From DATBLE01 sp050258035 (GTDB taxonomy: Bacteria; Actinomycetota; Thermoleophilia; Gaiellales; Gaiellaceae), in contig JBLMYA010000082.1 in NCBI GenBank assembly GCA_050258035.1, positions 12,462 to 76,461 of the forward strand: DNA of 64,000 bases. Reading direction: 5' to 3'. Each line of letters starts with the position of its first letter. Positions within the stretch are counted from its first letter, which is position 1. A model generated the notes under the pieces. The model saw only the letters and a list, made by a program, of their open reading frames with translations, was not told the origin of the DNA and searched no databases. Shown here piece by piece: positions 8,614 through 17,900 of this stretch. A program made the translations under genes and the position numbers.

Positions 8614-9389
8614 AACGTCTTTACGGCCAGGTAGCCGCCGTCGACGACGACGGAGCCGCCCGTGACGTACCCGGAGGCATCAGAGGCGAGGAAGACGACG
8701 ACGTCCGCAATCTCGTCGGGCCGGCCGATGCGGCCGAGCGCGTTCGCAGCGGCGACCTTCCCCAGGAACCGACCGGCTTCCTCGGAACTCATGCCGGTCA
8801 GGTCGCGATGGAGCATCGGCGTGTCGATCGTCCCGGGCGCGATCGCATTCACCCGGATCCCGTGACGGCCGACCTCGGGAGCCAGTGCCCGCGCGGCCGC
8901 GACGAGGCCGGCCTTCGCCGCCGCGTACGGCACGCATCCGGGCAGCGTCACGTACGCCTGAACCGACGAGATGAACACGATGCTTCCTCCGCCGCGGCGC
9001 TTCAGCTCCGGGATCGCGAGCTGAGCCGTGAAGAGCGCGCCTTTGAGGTCAGTGTCGAGGACCAGGTCGATCGTCTCCTCGCTCTGGTGCTCGAACTCCT
9101 GGTAGACCGAGACGGCAGCGTTGGCCACCACGACGTCGAGCCCGCCGAAGCGCTCCCGTGCCACCGCGATCGCTTGCGCGACGTCGCTCCGCACCCGGAC
9201 GTCCCCACTCGCCGATGCCGCTGCGCCGCCCGCAGACGCGATCTCGTCGACTGTCGCGTCCGGCCCTGCTGAGGCGAGATCGTTGACGACGACCGACGCA
9301 CCCGCGGAGGCGAGTGCGATCGCCGCCGAGCGGCCGATCCCGGAGCCGGCCCCGGTGACGAGGGCAACCTTGCCGTCGAGCACACCCAT
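8610..9389 (-). CDS. Short-chain dehydrogenase/reductase (SDR)
   Basis: A 259-residue classical SDR with the cofactor motif TGAGSGIG near the N-terminus, VANAA in place of NNAG, catalytic Ser in FISSVQAY and the Y-x-x-x-K pair in CVPYAAAKAG, then NAIAPGTIDTPM and the C-terminal YVTGGSVVVDGGY. Asp in VVVNDLASAG after the second beta strand suggests NAD(H) preference. It probably oxidises a secondary alcohol or reduces a ketone of unknown structure. It is convergent with the oxidase/RraA-remnant region and divergent from the CMD-family gene at 9572, sharing a 180-nt intergenic region. The ATG at 9389 gives the normal family length. Confidence 0.9.
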   Translation of the reverse strand: MGVLDGKVALVTGAGSGIGRSAAIALASAGASVVVNDLASAGPDATVDEIASAGGAAASASGDVRVRSDVAQAIAVARERFGGLDVVVANAAVSVYQEFEHQSEETIDLVLDTDLKGALFTAQLAIPELKRRGGGSIVFISSVQAYVTLPGCVPYAAAKAGLVAAARALAPEVGRHGIRVNAIAPGTIDTPMLHRDLTGMSSEEAGRFLGKVAAANALGRIGRPDEIADVVVFLASDASGYVTGGSVVVDGGYLAVKTF

Positions 9390-9532
9390 TGCGGGACATG
9401 ACTCTAAGGCAGCTGGAGACTGGGCCGCCTCCCGGCAGTCGACCAGGAGTCGATCGTCTCATCGGCACGGGGCACGGCATCGGCAGGCCCACCGGGACTC
9501 CGCCCGATGGAAAGGCTCATCGCTCTGGGGGT

Positions 9533-9564
9533 GGGGGTCGCCCCCGCCGATTCAGAGCTAGACT
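9533..9564 (+). promoter_or_regulatory. Likely leaderless promoter with GC palindrome
   Basis: A perfect inverted repeat GGGGG-TCG-CCCCC (9533-9545) is followed by a -10-like TAGACT at 9559-9564, seven bases before the GTG start at 9572. That spacing puts the transcription start at or next to the start codon, i.e. a leaderless mRNA. The palindrome overlaps where a -35 element would be and could be an operator. Confidence 0.45.
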
Positions 9565-9571
9565 CGGCGGC

Positions 9572-10165
9572 GTGGCGATCGTGAAGAGGTCTCCGTCCCG
9601 GCTGCGCGTCCCCGACGAGCAGGACGCCCCGCCCGCCGTGCAGGCGCTGTTCGACAAGGCGTCGGAGAAGCTCGGCTTCGTTCCGAACGTGCTCCGAGTC
9701 TATGCGCTCCGGCCGCGCCATCTCGAGCTGTGGAACGCGTTCTACGACGACCTGATGCGCGGCGACTCGGGGTTGACGAAAGCGCAGCGCGAGATGATCG
9801 CCGTCGTCGTCTCGACGGTGAACCGTTGTCACTACTGCATGGTCTCGCATGCGGCGTACCTGCGGAAGCTGACCGGTGACCCGATCCTGGTCGAGCAGCT
9901 CCGCACGAGCTACAAGTACGCCGACCTCGAGCCGCGCGAGCGGGCGATGCTCGACTTCGCCGTCAAGCTCACGGAGTGGTCGGCGCAGTGCACCGAGGAT
10001 GACGTCGCCGCGCTTCGCGACGCCGGCTGGACCGACGAGGACGTCATGGACATCGCCGAGGTCACGGGCATGTTCAACTTCACGAACCGGCTCGCGAGCG
10101 GCCTCGGCTGGGTACCGAACGACGAGTTCGCAACGCTGGGTGTCGACGTGGGGTCGTCCACCTAG
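9572..10165 (+). CDS. Carboxymuconolactone decarboxylase/AhpD-fold peroxidase-related protein
   Basis: A 197-residue protein of the alkylhydroperoxidase-D-like 'peroxidase-related' family. The redox motif C-x-x-C-x(3)-H appears in VNRCHYCMVSHAAYLR at about residue 85-95, preceded by LTKAQREMIAVVVS, the helix typical of CMD domains; a second CMD-like helix set follows (LEPRERAMLDFAVKL). Such proteins reduce peroxides through the Cys pair, fed by an unidentified thiol partner. The reading frame is open upstream to 9389, but the GTG at 9572 is favoured because protein-like sequence begins there and a -10 box lies 7 bp before it. The next gene follows after 15 nt and is probably cotranscribed. 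A bacillithiol-type thiol system encoded at 44.5-48.8 kb could in principle supply reductant (inference). Confidence 0.85.
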   Translation: MAIVKRSPSRLRVPDEQDAPPAVQALFDKASEKLGFVPNVLRVYALRPRHLELWNAFYDDLMRGDSGLTKAQREMIAVVVSTVNRCHYCMVSHAAYLRKLTGDPILVEQLRTSYKYADLEPRERAMLDFAVKLTEWSAQCTEDDVAALRDAGWTDEDVMDIAEVTGMFNFTNRLASGLGWVPNDEFATLGVDVGSST

Positions 10166-10180
10166 CAGAGGAGGAAGACG

Positions 10181-10795
10181 ATGGCGACGGCGATCGATAC
10201 TTCGACGTCGGTCCTGCTGGTGCTGCACTACCAGAACGGGATCGTGAAGCCCGAGGGCGTGTTCGCGTTCTCCGGCACCGCCGCGCAGGTCGAAAAGCAC
10301 GACTGCCTGGCGAAGACGGCGGCCGTGCTCGAGGCCACCCGCGCCGCCGGCATCCCCGTGATCTACGTGAACATCGCGTACCGACCGGGCTTCCCCGAGC
10401 TGAAGAAGCCCACCTATCCGCTGATCGAGTCGATCCAGGAGCGGAACGCGTTCCTCCTCGGCTCCTGGGATGCCGACGTCCCCGAGGAGATCGCCGTGCA
10501 GCCGGAGGACATCATCGTCATCAACTTCGACTCCAGTGCGTTCTCCCACACTGACCTCGACGGGATCCTCCGCGCGAAGGGCGTCAGAACGGTCTTCATC
10601 GCGGGGATCGCGACGAACTGGGTCGTGGAGTCGACGACGCGCTACGGCGCCGAGCTCGGCTACGACATCACGGTGCTCGAGGACTGCTGTCAGGGCTTCA
10701 CCGACGAGATGCACGACTTCGCGTTCGAGAACACGCTCCCGTACTACGCGACGATCTCGAGCTCGGCCGACTACATCGAATCGCTCGGCGGCTGA
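10181..10795 (+). CDS. Isochorismatase-fold protein lacking the catalytic triad
   Basis: A 204-residue protein with the complete isochorismatase-like hydrolase fold, recognised from LLVLHYQNG at the N-terminus, SSAFSHTDLDGIL, the cis-peptide region GIATNWVVEST and the EDCCQG turn. The family triad Asp-Lys-Cys should fall at residues 16, 115 and 148; here these positions are His16, Asn115 and Val148. The usual sequences would be VIDMQN, K-x-x-x-SAF and ATNVCVEST. Without the nucleophile it cannot do the family's normal hydrolysis, so it is probably a binding or scaffolding protein, or uses different chemistry. A strong ribosome site (AGAGGAGG) precedes the ATG. It follows the CMD gene after 15 nt, suggesting a shared function. 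Confidence 0.85.
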   Translation: MATAIDTSTSVLLVLHYQNGIVKPEGVFAFSGTAAQVEKHDCLAKTAAVLEATRAAGIPVIYVNIAYRPGFPELKKPTYPLIESIQERNAFLLGSWDADVPEEIAVQPEDIIVINFDSSAFSHTDLDGILRAKGVRTVFIAGIATNWVVESTTRYGAELGYDITVLEDCCQGFTDEMHDFAFENTLPYYATISSSADYIESLGG

Positions 10796-11043
10796 TCCCC
10801 GCCGGCCGGTCGTCGACCGGGGCGGCGCGTAGCTCAGCGGCACCAGGGACTGGCCACCGGGACTCCAGCTGTCGGAGAGCTCGTCGCGCCGGGGGCGGGT
10901 GCCGGTAGGGCTCCGTCGAACGAATCGCGCTCCGGCCGAACCTCGGCCGTCTTGCTTGCGCATTCGCGGGACGTCGCGGTGCCTCGAGTGTTCGTAAGAT
11001 CGTGGCTGGTCGTTGCCTGGGTCATGGATGAAGGGAGGGCGAT
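10796..11043. other. Intergenic region upstream of methyltransferase
   Basis: This 248-nt stretch holds no convincing reading frame. GGCGCG (10824-10829) and CGCGCC (10885-10890) are complementary ends of a GC-rich foldable segment that begins like a tRNA D-arm (GTAGCTCAGCGG) but lacks a T-arm. A strong ribosome site GGGAGGG at 11033-11039 serves the next gene. Confidence 0.4.
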
Positions 11044-11862
11044 GTGGTTGAGCAACCGCACCTGGACTTTGCTGCCGTAACGCAGTTACAACAGCAGGTC
11101 TGGTCGAAGGGTGATTTCGCGCATGTGGCGCCGGTCGTCCAGTTTGTGGCCGAGCGGCTCGTCGACGCCGTCGATGTGCTCCCGGACGAGCGTGTCCTCG
11201 ACGTCGCCTGCGGCAGCGGTAACACGGCGCTCGCGGCGGCACGCTGTTTCGCCCGTGTGACCGGGCTCGACTTCGTTCCCGCCCTGCTCGAGCATGGGCG
11301 TGCTCGGGCGGCAGCCGAACTGCTCGAGGCCGAGTTCGTCCAGGGTGACGCCCAGGACCTGCCGTTCGCGGATGGGTCGTTCGATGTCGTGCTGTCGACC
11401 TTCGGCGCGATGTTCGCCCCTGACCAGGAGCGGACGGCGGCAGAGCTCCTACGCGTGACGCGGCCGGGCGGCCGCATCGGGATGGCGAACTGGGTTCCCG
11501 GCGACTTCGTCGACGAGATCTTCAGGACGACGACCAGGCACATTCCGCCGCCTCCGGGACTCACGCCGCCTGTCGCCTGGGGGACGGAGGAACGTCTGCG
11601 CGAGCTGTTCGGCGATGAGATCTCGGAGCTGCGCATCACCCGGCAGGTCAGCACGCAGCGGTTCCGCTCGATCGACCATTTCCTCGAGTTCTTCCGCCGC
11701 TGGTTCGGCCCGACGATCGCCGCGTTCGAGCAGGTCGGCCCAAAGGGCGAAGAGGCGCTCGCGGCCGACCTGAAAGCGGTCGCCGCGAAGTACAACCGCG
11801 CAGGCGATCGCGCCGCAGCAATCGCGGCAGAGTACGCGCAGGTGATCGCGATCCGCGCCTGA
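11044..11862 (+). CDS. Class I SAM-dependent methyltransferase
   Basis: A 272-residue methyltransferase with motif I VLDVACGSGNTALAAA, acidic end of strand 2 in VTGLDFVP, motif II-like GDAQDLPFADGSFDVVLS and LLRVTRPGGRIGMANW, the UbiE/Methyltransf_11 arrangement for small-molecule methylation. C-terminal residues 180-272 form a helical lid with an FLEFFRRWFGP segment. The GTG at 11044 is preceded by GGGAGGG at a suitable distance. The gene stands alone: next genes are TenA-like proteins 180 nt downstream. Substrate unknown; the family often methylates ubiquinone-like, sterol-like or antibiotic acceptors. Confidence 0.88.
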   Translation: MVEQPHLDFAAVTQLQQQVWSKGDFAHVAPVVQFVAERLVDAVDVLPDERVLDVACGSGNTALAAARCFARVTGLDFVPALLEHGRARAAAELLEAEFVQGDAQDLPFADGSFDVVLSTFGAMFAPDQERTAAELLRVTRPGGRIGMANWVPGDFVDEIFRTTTRHIPPPPGLTPPVAWGTEERLRELFGDEISELRITRQVSTQRFRSIDHFLEFFRRWFGPTIAAFEQVGPKGEEALAADLKAVAAKYNRAGDRAAAIAAEYAQVIAIRA

Positions 11863-12042
11863 CCGCGCCACTATTCCGGGAACCCCGGTTGCAGGACGGG
11901 CTCATCGTCGGCGCTCACCACACAGTTCAGGAATGACGCCCGAGCGAGTTTCTCGAGCGCGTTCAGACGGCCGGCCGCATGGACGGCAACTGTGAGCCCG
12001 CGCGGTGGCGCGCGGGCGTTTCGGTTTGGGGAGAATCGTGCC

Positions 12043-12717
12043 GTGGCGACAGACCTCCATACGCTCACCGAAGGATTGAGGCGCGAGCTCGCCCCGGTTG
12101 AATCGGCGATTCGCTCACACCTATTCCTCGACCGGCTGGAGTCGGGGGCGTTGCCCGAGGAGCGGCTGCGCGCTTTTGCCTGCGAGCAGAACCGGATACT
12201 GCGAAGCGACCGGCAGAGCTTCGCGCATCTTGCGACGCGCTATCCGGAGGATCCGAGTCGCGCGTTCTTTCTCGCGATGGAGGCCGGGGAGGGCGAAGCG
12301 CTCGCGCGACTAGATCGGTTTGCCGTGACGCTCGGTCTGAGCGCTCAGGACCTGCGAGCCTACGAGCCACAGCCGGGCTGTCAGGCGTATCCGGCCTTTG
12401 TTGCCTGGCTTGCACTGAACGGCAGCCGCCTCGATGTTTCGCTCAGCTTCCTGGTCAACCTCGATGCCTGGGGCGCCAACTGCGGCCGCATGCAACGGGC
12501 GCTCGTCGACGTCTACCGTTTGCCCGAGCATGCGCTCGGCTTCTTTGGCTTCTTTGCAGGCCCGCCATCTCGTTTTCGCGGCGAGATCGCTGCGGTTGCC
12601 TCCGCCGGCATTGAGGCGGGAGACTCGGCCGTCGCCGCGCGGACGGCGGCGCGTCACCTCCAGGCGTATGAACTTGCGTTCTGGGATGCACTCGCCAGCG
12701 GCTCATGGATCGTCTGA
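12043..12717 (+). CDS. TenA/thiaminase-II-like protein lacking the active-site Cys
   Basis: A 224-residue all-helical TenA/PqqC-like protein (heme-oxygenase-like fold), recognisable from VESAIRSHLFLDRLESGALPEERL and the terminal HLQAYELAFWDAL. Compared with the TenA copy encoded next door, the active-site stretch LLPCMWGY is replaced by NLDAWGAN, so the nucleophilic Cys is missing, and the Asp of the RQDYLF segment is replaced (CEQNRIL). It is therefore unlikely to be a normal aminopyrimidine aminohydrolase and may be a partner or a divergent enzyme. GTG 12043 is preferred to upstream starts because protein-like sequence begins there and GAGAAT lies 6 nt before it. It overlaps the next gene by 13 nt, implying coupled translation. 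Confidence 0.8.
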   Translation: MATDLHTLTEGLRRELAPVESAIRSHLFLDRLESGALPEERLRAFACEQNRILRSDRQSFAHLATRYPEDPSRAFFLAMEAGEGEALARLDRFAVTLGLSAQDLRAYEPQPGCQAYPAFVAWLALNGSRLDVSLSFLVNLDAWGANCGRMQRALVDVYRLPEHALGFFGFFAGPPSRFRGEIAAVASAGIEAGDSAVAARTAARHLQAYELAFWDALASGSWIV

Positions 12718-13367
12718 GCGACCGGCTGCGTGAAGCTGCACAGCCGCTGTGGGAGGCGCAGCTCGAGCACCCCTTTGTCCGTGGAATCGCCGACGGTTCC
12801 CTCGACCGTGAGCGCTTTCGCCACTACTTGCGGCAGGACTATCTCTTCCTCCTCGAGTATGCGCGCATGCTCGCGCTTGCCTCCGCGCGAGCCCCGAGCC
12901 TCGAGCTCATGGAACGCTTCGCCGAGCTCGCGCATGCGACGCTGACCACGGAGATGGGACTCCACCGCAGTTACGCGGCGGAGTGGAGCATCGGAAGCGA
13001 CGAACTCGAGCGCGAGCCGATGGGTGCGACCGCGCGTGGCTACACCGACTTCTTGGTGCGAACGGCAACTGCGAACGACTACGCGGAGCTGCTCGCAGCT
13101 CTTCTGCCTTGCATGTGGGGCTACAGCGAACTCGGCCGTGCGTTGGCGTCGCACAATCACGGCGGCCACCCCTACCACGTCTGGATCGAGATGTACGCGA
13201 GCGACGATTTCGCCGACCAGGCGCGCTGGTGCCGAGAAGCGCTCGACACAGTCGGGGCAGCGATCGAAGAGAGGCGCCTTCGCGAAGCGTTTCTAGTCAG
13301 CAGCCGCTATGAGCTCGCCTTTTGGGAGATGGCCTGGCAGCTCGAGCCACCGTTCCTCAGCAGCTGA
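12705..13367 (+). CDS. tenA: TenA-type aminopyrimidine aminohydrolase (thiaminase II)
   Basis: This 220-residue protein has canonical TenA features: EHPFVRGIADGSLDRERFRHYLRQDYLFL with the substrate-binding Asp and Tyr, the nucleophile Cys in ALLPCMWGYSELG and the late Glu in YELAFWEMAW. TenA hydrolyses formyl-aminopyrimidine or aminopyrimidine breakdown products of thiamine for salvage in the cytoplasm. It begins inside the preceding TenA-like gene, so the pair is an operon. No other thiamine gene is in the window. The ATG at 12705 gives normal length. Confidence in the family is high and in the exact reaction moderate. Confidence 0.88.
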   Translation: MDRLSDRLREAAQPLWEAQLEHPFVRGIADGSLDRERFRHYLRQDYLFLLEYARMLALASARAPSLELMERFAELAHATLTTEMGLHRSYAAEWSIGSDELEREPMGATARGYTDFLVRTATANDYAELLAALLPCMWGYSELGRALASHNHGGHPYHVWIEMYASDDFADQARWCREALDTVGAAIEERRLREAFLVSSRYELAFWEMAWQLEPPFLSS

Positions 13368-13567
13368 CACCCGCGCACCAGGCACGCTCGGCAAGACCGA
13401 CGCGCCACGCCGAATCGGCTGACCGACCATCCTTATCCGCACCACGAGGAGCGTCGAGCGCTTCCGGCCGCAGCCTGCTCGGAGTGACTCCTGATCCCAT
13501 GGCGCCGCGTCGAAGCCCGCAACCTACTGGCGGGGAAGGCGGCGGCCCGCGATGGCCCAACCTCTGA

Positions 13568-14953
13568 TCAGCGTCCGCTCGTGCTCGCCTGTTCGCGCAG
13601 GATCTTCGGAACGGGCTGGTAGGCGGTCAGGCGCCGCCCGCGGCCGACGACGACGGTGCCGGTCCAGGACTCGACAGCCGGGTAGTTCATGAAGCTCCCT
13701 CCGGAGACGAGCTCGCCGGGCTTGTAGATCAGGACGTAGGTGATCTCCTTCCAGCTCGCGAAGCCGTCGCCGCCGAGCAGCAGCCGGTGCGTCGGACGCC
13801 ACGTGCCGGTGTTGAAGTAGACGCGATAGCGCTCGTTCGGCGGGTCACCGAGCACCTGTACCGGGATCTGGCGGGCCAAGTGCGTGTGGCCGTAGAGCAC
13901 GTAGTAGATGTCCTTTCCCTCCGGGCGAGCGTCGAGCCGCTGGAAGTCCCCGGCTGCCCCCCTCGCATACCGGTCCGAGCGGCTGAGGGCGGCGAGCTTG
14001 TCCGCGATCGAGAGGGCACGCCGGTAGTTGCCGGGCCCGAAACTGCGAAGGATGCGCAGGAAGGCTTGGAACTGGTCGGCCTCGTCCCACCCCATGCGGT
14101 CGTGCTTGGCGATCCACTCCTTCGTGAACGCGAGATCGTGCATGCTTTGGGCTGCCTCGCTCATCGCGCGGACGACGGTCTTAAGGGTGGCTCTGTCGAC
14201 CTGGGTGGCCTGCCAGAGCGCCCACCGCACCATCCCGGCGAGCGGCCGCACATCGACGATGTCGCGCATGCGCTCGGCGATGCGAGCGCGGTTCGGGTGA
14301 TCATCCGGCAGACTGGCCACGACCAGGGGAGCGATCTTGGATGCGTACTCGCAGGCCATCGCGTCTCCGATCGGCATCGCATGGTAATCCTCCTCGGGGA
14401 TGAAGAGCTCGCCCGCGTCGTAGGTCTCGCTGCCTTCGAAGTTGAGCCGGTCGAACTCCTGGCCGTGGCGGGCGAAGACGCCGTGCTCGGTGTCGAGCAC
14501 ATAGCGTGGAAAGACCTCGTCGCTCACCGGCATGCCGAGGAGCTCGCGCGTGCGCCGGCGCAGCTGCGGATGCTCGTTGACGACGCTGTCATGGTTGCCG
14601 GGCACGTACATCCGAACCGGTTCGACGTTGAAGCCGAGCTGGTCGACCAGCGAGCCCTGGAGGATTGCGAACGTCTGGGCGTTGTTGCGGACGACGCCCT
14701 CGTAGATGTCGAACAGCGCCTCAGACGAGGGATTCGACCCCCAAGGTCGAGCCTCGAGCGGGTACTCAAACCAGCGCTCGGTGCGGTAGAGATCGAAGAC
14801 GTCTCCGAGGAAGAGGAGCGTGACCTCGGTCGCCTGGGCCTCGCGCGCGTGCGCGGCGAGATCGAGCATGACGCTGCTGAAGACGCCGGGCTCGACGTGA
14901 TGGGCCCCGGCTGTGCCGTCCATCAGATGGAGATCACTGATCACGATCAGCAC
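13568..14953 (-). CDS. Calcineurin-like metallophosphoesterase
   Basis: A 461-residue phosphoesterase with all five metal motifs in order: ISDLHLMDG at the N-terminus, FLGDVFDLY, PGNHDSVV, a lone His in FARHGQEFD and LYGHTHLARQ near residue 365. It is longer than bare phosphoesterases (250-300) because of a helical insert between the fourth and fifth motifs. Such proteins cut phosphomono- or diesters with two metals; substrate unknown (UDP-diacylglucosamine pyrophosphatase-like and DNA-repair-like relatives share the motifs). The GTG start overlaps the stop of the upstream GMC-hydrolase fusion by 7 nt, so the two are coupled. The 200 nt between this gene and the convergent tenA show nothing recognisable. 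Confidence 0.88.
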   Translation of the reverse strand: MLIVISDLHLMDGTAGAHHVEPGVFSSVMLDLAAHAREAQATEVTLLFLGDVFDLYRTERWFEYPLEARPWGSNPSSEALFDIYEGVVRNNAQTFAILQGSLVDQLGFNVEPVRMYVPGNHDSVVNEHPQLRRRTRELLGMPVSDEVFPRYVLDTEHGVFARHGQEFDRLNFEGSETYDAGELFIPEEDYHAMPIGDAMACEYASKIAPLVVASLPDDHPNRARIAERMRDIVDVRPLAGMVRWALWQATQVDRATLKTVVRAMSEAAQSMHDLAFTKEWIAKHDRMGWDEADQFQAFLRILRSFGPGNYRRALSIADKLAALSRSDRYARGAAGDFQRLDARPEGKDIYYVLYGHTHLARQIPVQVLGDPPNERYRVYFNTGTWRPTHRLLLGGDGFASWKEITYVLIYKPGELVSGGSFMNYPAVESWTGTVVVGRGRRLTAYQPVPKILREQASTSGR

Positions 14954-17900
14954 GGCTGGGACTCCTGGCCGGGTGCGACGTCGGCAAGCTCGCCGCCCGG
15001 CCGGCCGGCCGTGGCCCCGGTCCTCTCGAGGTGATCGAGAACGATTGGAAAGACGTCGCCTGCCGCGTCCTTGCCGATGATCGGATCGAGATGGCCATAC
15101 TCCTGGAGTTCGCGCAATGCGTACGAACCGCCGGGGTTGTGCTGCAGAAGCGCCTCGTAGGTGGTGCGCGTGCCGGCAGCACTGAAGACGGCGTCCTCGG
15201 CCCCGTGCACGAAGAGGATCGGCTGCGTCAGCCTGCCGAGCAGGGGCAGGTACGCATCCGCCCCGTTCGCCGTGACGAGACGGTCGCGCCGAGCGGCCCG
15301 GCGTACGTGCCGGAGGATGCCCTGATCGGCCGCCCCGAAGAACTCGTGCACGGTGTCGTGCGTGGACGGATTGAGACGATCGTGCTCATAGGGGATTCCG
15401 TACAGGAAGGTCGCTCGCCGGCAGACGACACTCGAGCAGCGCTCCTCGTGCTCGATCGGGTGAAGCTTGAGCAGCCGATCCCAGGCGCGCGATGTCCGGT
15501 CAGTCTCCTCCGCCTCGAATGCCGCGGGCATGCTCATCCCCGTGACCCGCGCGACCGACGCCGCCCGCAACGCGCCCTTGATCCGCTCGAGCCGCGGAAC
15601 AACGAGGTGGAGACCGGCCGACGCGGCAACGATCGACCGCACACCCTCCGCACCGGCGAGCACCGCGCAGAGCGCTGTGGTAGCGCCTAAGCAGTGGCCG
15701 AAGACCTGAACGTCCTCGCGGCCAGAGCCGTCGCGCACGGCCATGAGAGCGGCGGGCCAGTCCCGGACAGCGAGGTCGTCGAGCGTCGACGGCGCCTGAG
15801 GGCGAGACAGCGCGCTGCTCGTACGCAGGTCGAGCAGCCAGACGTCGTAGCCGGCAGCGACCAGGAACTCCGTAAGGCTCGTCTCGACGGTGTCCACCGT
15901 GAAGATCTCGCTCGACGTCCCGAGTCCGTGCGCGAGGACGACCGGCCCTCGCTCCCCACCCGGATAGCGGGTCAGGCGCACCTGGACGCCGTCCTCGGCT
16001 GTCGCGAACCGGACCTCCGGAGCCGGGGCCCGCAGCTCACGCCGCTTCCTCACGGGCGCCGCGGGCGCGAGCGCCGCCGAGCGGGCAAAGACACCGCCGT
16101 ACGTGTCGAAGAGGATCCCGGCGAAGAATCGTCCGAACCTCGCCTGTCCTCTGAGGCGAGCGAGGAGGCTCGGCGCACCTGTCACCTCCATCGTCCTCAG
16201 CTGACGCAGGAAGTCGCGCGGGTCGATGCGGAGCACGCCGTGCCCGAACGTCGTGCTCCGGTCGTCAGGCCCGTCGTAGACGGTGAGATGGAGCGTCGTC
16301 GTGTCGCCCCAGAGATCGAAGCCGGGATCGTCCCGGATGACCTTGCGTCCGTGGAAGAAGAATGTTCGCCCCTCCTCGCTCGTCAGGCGCATCCGGTAGC
16401 GCATCTGGCGCGTGCTGACGCGATCTTCATCAGCGACGAAGAGCTGGAACTCGCCGTCGCTCGCCATCAAAGGGTCGGCCGAGAGCGCGGGAGCGGTCAC
16501 CGTGCCGAAGAGCCGTGCCCGGTGCTCGGACTCCTGCACCAGCGCGTCGAGGTCGTCGGCGACGACGGTGACAGTGAACTCCAGTGGGCTTTCTTCACCG
16601 CCCTCCGTGGAGAACGTTCCCACCATCCGCTCCGTGAAGCGCAGTCCGACACGGGTCGTCTCCTGAACCCGCATGGGAACCGGCCGGAAGGCGTAGTCGA
16701 TATTCCAGCCGCGCTCACGTGCGAGGAGGGCGACTGCGCGCTCGGCCACCGCCGAGATGGTCAGCAGGGGATTGACGCCGAGCGGCCGCGGGATCGTCGC
16801 CCCGTCGACGACCAGGAGCCCGTCGTAGACATCGTGGCCGGCCCCGGAGCTGAACACGCGGCCACGGTGATCGACGACGCCGTCCTCGGCCCGCTCGGCC
16901 ATCACGCAGCCGCCGAGTGGATGCACCGTGATGAGGTCGCGGCCCGTCAGCCGCGTCCAGAGTGGGTTCTTCAGATAGGTGCCGCCGTGCGCCGCAGTCG
17001 CTTCGCGCAGGCGCCGGTCGATCTGCTCGAAGATCGGCAGCCGGCCCACACCCGGCCAGGAGATCCTCACTCGGTCGTCCTCGAGCCGCATGCGACCCGC
17101 ACCGTCGTCGTGTGCCATCACCAGGTAGGTCTGGGTGTTGTGCACAGCTCCTCGCCGCGCCCCGCGCACGACACTCTCGAGCTCGCGCTGCGCCTCCCGG
17201 GTGGCATCGCCGCGGTCGGTGTCGACGCCCACGAACCTCGTCGAGCCCGCGAGGAATGCCGGCATGAACGCGGCGAGCCCCGAGGGGATCGCGCCGTCCT
17301 CGATGACGAACCCGTCGTCGAGCTTCGGCTGCTCGCGGAGGTCGATGACTCCCGTGATCGTCGGGCCGACCTCTTCCTGCCCATCCCGGGTGGTGCCGAA
17401 CCCGACGCCGTTGATGGCCGAGTCGTTGTTGTACCCGAAACCGAGCACGTCCCCGTTGCCGCTGAAGCGCTCGCCGACCCGGTCCGAGAGCGGCAGCCCC
17501 TCGGCTTTCGAGCGGAGCAGGATCTCGGTCGAGCCCAGAGCGCCGGCACCGAGGACGACGACGTCGGCCGCGAGAAAGAGCGATGGTGCACGAAAACGCT
17601 CGCGACCGCTCTCCAGCGGCTCGAAATGGACGAACCACGCGCCGCCTCCCCGCTCCACCCGCCGGACAGCCGCAAGCGTGAAGAGCTCGGCCCCGTGGTC
17701 GACCGCGTCGGCGAGGTAGGTGACCACCGTGGTGTTCTTCGCGCCGACGTTGCATCCCGTGACGCAGTCGCCGCAGCCGGTGCAGGCCGGCTGCTCCACG
17801 CCGACGTTGTTGACGCCACCGTCGAACGTGACGTTGATCGGCGGCCGGTAGCAGCGCGCGCCCATCGCGCGCGCCGACGCTTCGAGCGCGTGCAGCTTCC

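Noticed and set aside
10824..10890. tRNA-like segment starting GTAGCTCAGCGG with complementary 6-nt ends
   Set aside because: It has no T-arm (no GGTTCGA-type loop), no convincing anticodon stem and only about 67 nt; coincidence or an old remnant.
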